From Comamonadaceae bacterium (lineage in GTDB: Bacteria; Pseudomonadota; Gammaproteobacteria; Burkholderiales; Burkholderiaceae_C): a stretch of DNA of 7,185 nt. The position numbers and the translations under genes were made by a program. Each line of letters starts with the position of its first letter. Positions within the stretch are counted from its first letter, which is position 1. Shown piece after piece: positions 6,022 to 7,185 of this stretch. The notes under the pieces are model-generated. The model was not told the origin of the DNA. It ran no database searches and was given only the letters and a program-made list of their open reading frames with translations. The stretch is from positions 1 to 7,185 of the forward strand of contig CANCCE010000142.1 of assembly GCA_947374505.1 (NCBI GenBank), given 5' to 3'.

Positions 6022-6366
6022 ATGCCAATCTACGCTTATAAATGCGAGTCCTGCGGGCATGCCAAGGACGTTTTACAAAAACTCTCTGACCCGCTGTTGA
6101 CGGTTTGCCCCCAGTGTGGCGGGCCGACTTTCAAAAAGCAGCTCACCGCGGCTGGCTTTCAGCTGAAGGGCTCCGGTTGGTATGTGACGGACTTCCGTGG
6201 TGGCGATTCGGGGGCACCACAAGCCAAGGATGGCGTGGCGCCTGCTGCAAGCTCTGATGCCCCTGCCGCAGCTTCAGCGCCAGCGCCAAAGGCCGACAGT
6301 GCTGCTGCCGCCCCAGCGCCTAGCGCACCCGCTGCTCCGACACCCTCCTCCGGGAAAGCCGACTGA
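6022..6366 (+). CDS. FmdB-family zinc-ribbon protein, 114 aa
   Basis: The protein starts MPIYAYKCESCGH, the standard opening of the FmdB/CxxC_CxxC_SSSS zinc-ribbon family. C8/C11 and C29/C32 are the four likely zinc ligands, with TFKKQLTAAGFQLKGSGWYV (residues 40-59) completing the folded part. From about residue 66 the protein is an Ala/Pro/Ser-rich tail of some 50 residues that is probably disordered. It contributes about half the length, and family members without it are commonly near 60-110 residues. The family was named for a putative regulator in a formamidase gene region, but its function in most bacteria is unknown; nucleic-acid or protein binding is a guess. The start is fixed by the family N-terminus; the ribosome binding site (AGAG) is weak. 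Its TGA overlaps the next ATG by 1 base (TGATG), a coupled arrangement. Confidence 0.9.
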   Translation: MPIYAYKCESCGHAKDVLQKLSDPLLTVCPQCGGPTFKKQLTAAGFQLKGSGWYVTDFRGGDSGAPQAKDGVAPAASSDAPAAASAPAPKADSAAAAPAPSAPAAPTPSSGKAD

Positions 6367-6986
6367 TGGCTGCCGTGCGCCGCTGGCTGCTGGCCGGTTT
6401 GTTGGTCCTGGTACCGTTGGCGATCACCGTTTGGGTCTTGGACTGGATTGTCGGTACGCTTGATCAAACCCTTCAAATACTGCCCCAGTCTTGGCGTCCC
6501 GACCACTTGCTGGGCTTTCATATTCCCGGCTTTGGCGTTTTGCTGGCGTTGGCGATTGTGTTGATCATCGGCGCTGTGGCCAGTAATTTTTTAGGCCGCA
6601 GGTTGGTCGGCTGGTGGGACTCGCTGCTGGGTCGAATCCCCATCGTCAGGTCTATTTATTCCAGCGTGAAGCAAGTCTCTGACACCTTGTTTTCAGAAAA
6701 TGGCAATGCCTTTCGCAAGGCACTGCTGGTTCAGTGGCCGCGCGAAGGCGTCTGGACCATCGGTTTCCAGACGGGTACGCCCGGCGGTGATGTCGTCAAT
6801 CATCTTGAAGGCGAGTACCTCAGTGTTTATGTGCCAACCACGCCGAACCCGACCGGCGGTTATTTTGTGATGTTGAAAAAGTCAGACTGCATTGAACTCA
6901 AGATGAGTGTCGATGAGGCGCTGACCTATGTGATCTCCATGGGCGTTGTGTCCCCTGGCAGTCCTGCCACCCACAAACCACTCTAG
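6366..6986 (+). CDS. DUF502 membrane protein (LIKE-COV family), 206 aa
   Basis: Two hydrophobic helices are visible, at about residues 7-30 and 54-76, the second after the motif HIPGFGVLLAL. A conserved soluble part follows: GRIPIVRSIYSSVKQV (89-104), VQWPREGVWTIGFQTG (122-137), and the family hallmark YVPTTPNPTGGYFVML (155-170). DEALTYVISMGVVSP (183-197) closes the conserved region. This is the DUF502 family, related to plant COV/LCV (continuous vascular ring) membrane proteins; no biochemical activity is established in bacteria. It probably sits in the inner membrane with both helices spanning it. It is translated from a TGATG overlap with the FmdB-family gene and lies 91 bases before aspS. 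As I recall, fmdB-DUF502-aspS is a recurring order in betaproteobacteria, and it suggests one transcript. Confidence 0.92.
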   Translation: MAAVRRWLLAGLLVLVPLAITVWVLDWIVGTLDQTLQILPQSWRPDHLLGFHIPGFGVLLALAIVLIIGAVASNFLGRRLVGWWDSLLGRIPIVRSIYSSVKQVSDTLFSENGNAFRKALLVQWPREGVWTIGFQTGTPGGDVVNHLEGEYLSVYVPTTPNPTGGYFVMLKKSDCIELKMSVDEALTYVISMGVVSPGSPATHKPL

Positions 6987-7045
6987 CCAATTTAGTATTG
7001 CGGCAGTTTCTCTTTGAGCCTGCACACTTTCACTCATCGCGAAAT

Positions 7046-7066
7046 CCGTTAACCGTTAACCGTAAA
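7046..7066. repeat. Heptamer tandem repeat upstream of aspS
   Basis: CCGTTAA occurs twice in direct succession (7046-7052, 7053-7059), followed by the near copy CCGTAAA (7060-7066). The repeat ends 11 bases before the aspS ATG and contains two GTTAAC palindromes 7 bases apart. It may be chance, replication slippage, or a binding site in the aspS leader. No clear -35/-10 pair is seen between 6987 and 7077. Confidence 0.6.
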
Positions 7067-7077
7067 GCAATCCTCGT

Positions 7078-7185
7078 ATGTCCATCGCTTCCAAAATGCG
7101 CTCCCACTATTGCGGTCTGGTGACCGAAGCCCTGATGGGCGAAACCGTCAGCCTGTGCGGTTGGGTCAATCGCCGGCGCGACCAC
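7078..7185 (+). CDS. aspS: Aspartyl-tRNA synthetase, N-terminal 36 residues; 3' end outside window
   Basis: AspS charges tRNA with aspartate in the cytoplasm. The visible start contains MRSHYCGLVTEALMGETVSL followed by CGWVNRRRDH, the highly recognisable beginning of the OB-fold anticodon-binding domain of bacterial AspRS. The frame is open to the right edge; the catalytic domain lies beyond the window. Two starts are possible: ATG 7078 (MSIASKMRSHYCG) and ATG 7096 (MRSHYCG). Neither has a good Shine-Dalgarno sequence. I list the longer form because related proteins often carry a few residues before MRSHYCG, but 7096 cannot be excluded. It follows the DUF502 gene on the same strand with no evident terminator between them, so cotranscription is likely. 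Confidence 0.93.
   Translation, partial: MSIASKMRSHYCGLVTEALMGETVSLCGWVNRRRDH

Overview
The window is a gene-dense, chromosomal-type stretch of a Burkholderiales betaproteobacterium. Comamonadaceae (Rhodoferax/Polaromonas-like) is my best guess, from recalled protein style and gene order rather than a search. All eight genes lie on the + strand and share similar moderately high-GC codon use. I see no mobile element, CRISPR array, tRNA or rRNA, and no gene-free stretch longer than about 115 bases.

Layout. Bases 1-1449 hold the 3' end of a large iron-sulfur oxidoreductase: two 4Fe-4S ferredoxin motifs, then two CCG cysteine-rich domains. A 137-residue DUF971 protein (1508-1921) follows and runs almost directly into ubiE (1930-2661). 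A 113-base AT-rich gap with a possible promoter precedes a secreted or membrane-anchored Tim44-like protein (2775-3740). A strong terminator-like hairpin comes next, and its loop contains the start codon of ubiJ (3777-4376). ubiJ overlaps ubiB (4373-5926) by 4 bases. After a 95-base gap with a perfect TATAAT box come an FmdB-family zinc-ribbon protein (6022-6366), a DUF502 membrane protein (6366-6986, overlapping by 1 base) and, after 91 bases containing a short heptamer repeat, the 5' end of aspS (7078 to the right edge).

How the genes work together. ubiE, ubiJ and ubiB are the late ubiquinone-biosynthesis set: a C-methyltransferase, a lipid-binding scaffold and an atypical kinase/ATPase. 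In E. coli they are adjacent as ubiE-ubiJ-ubiB; here a Tim44-like gene sits between ubiE and ubiJ. The Fe-S oxidoreductase upstream belongs to a type that passes electrons from 2-hydroxyacids to the respiratory chain, so a link to quinone supply is plausible but inferred. The fmdB-DUF502-aspS block looks like a separate housekeeping transcription unit.

Overall this reads as a conserved housekeeping region, and I found no convincing novel system. The observation most worth checking is the terminator-like hairpin that encloses the ubiJ start codon and its likely ribosome binding site.
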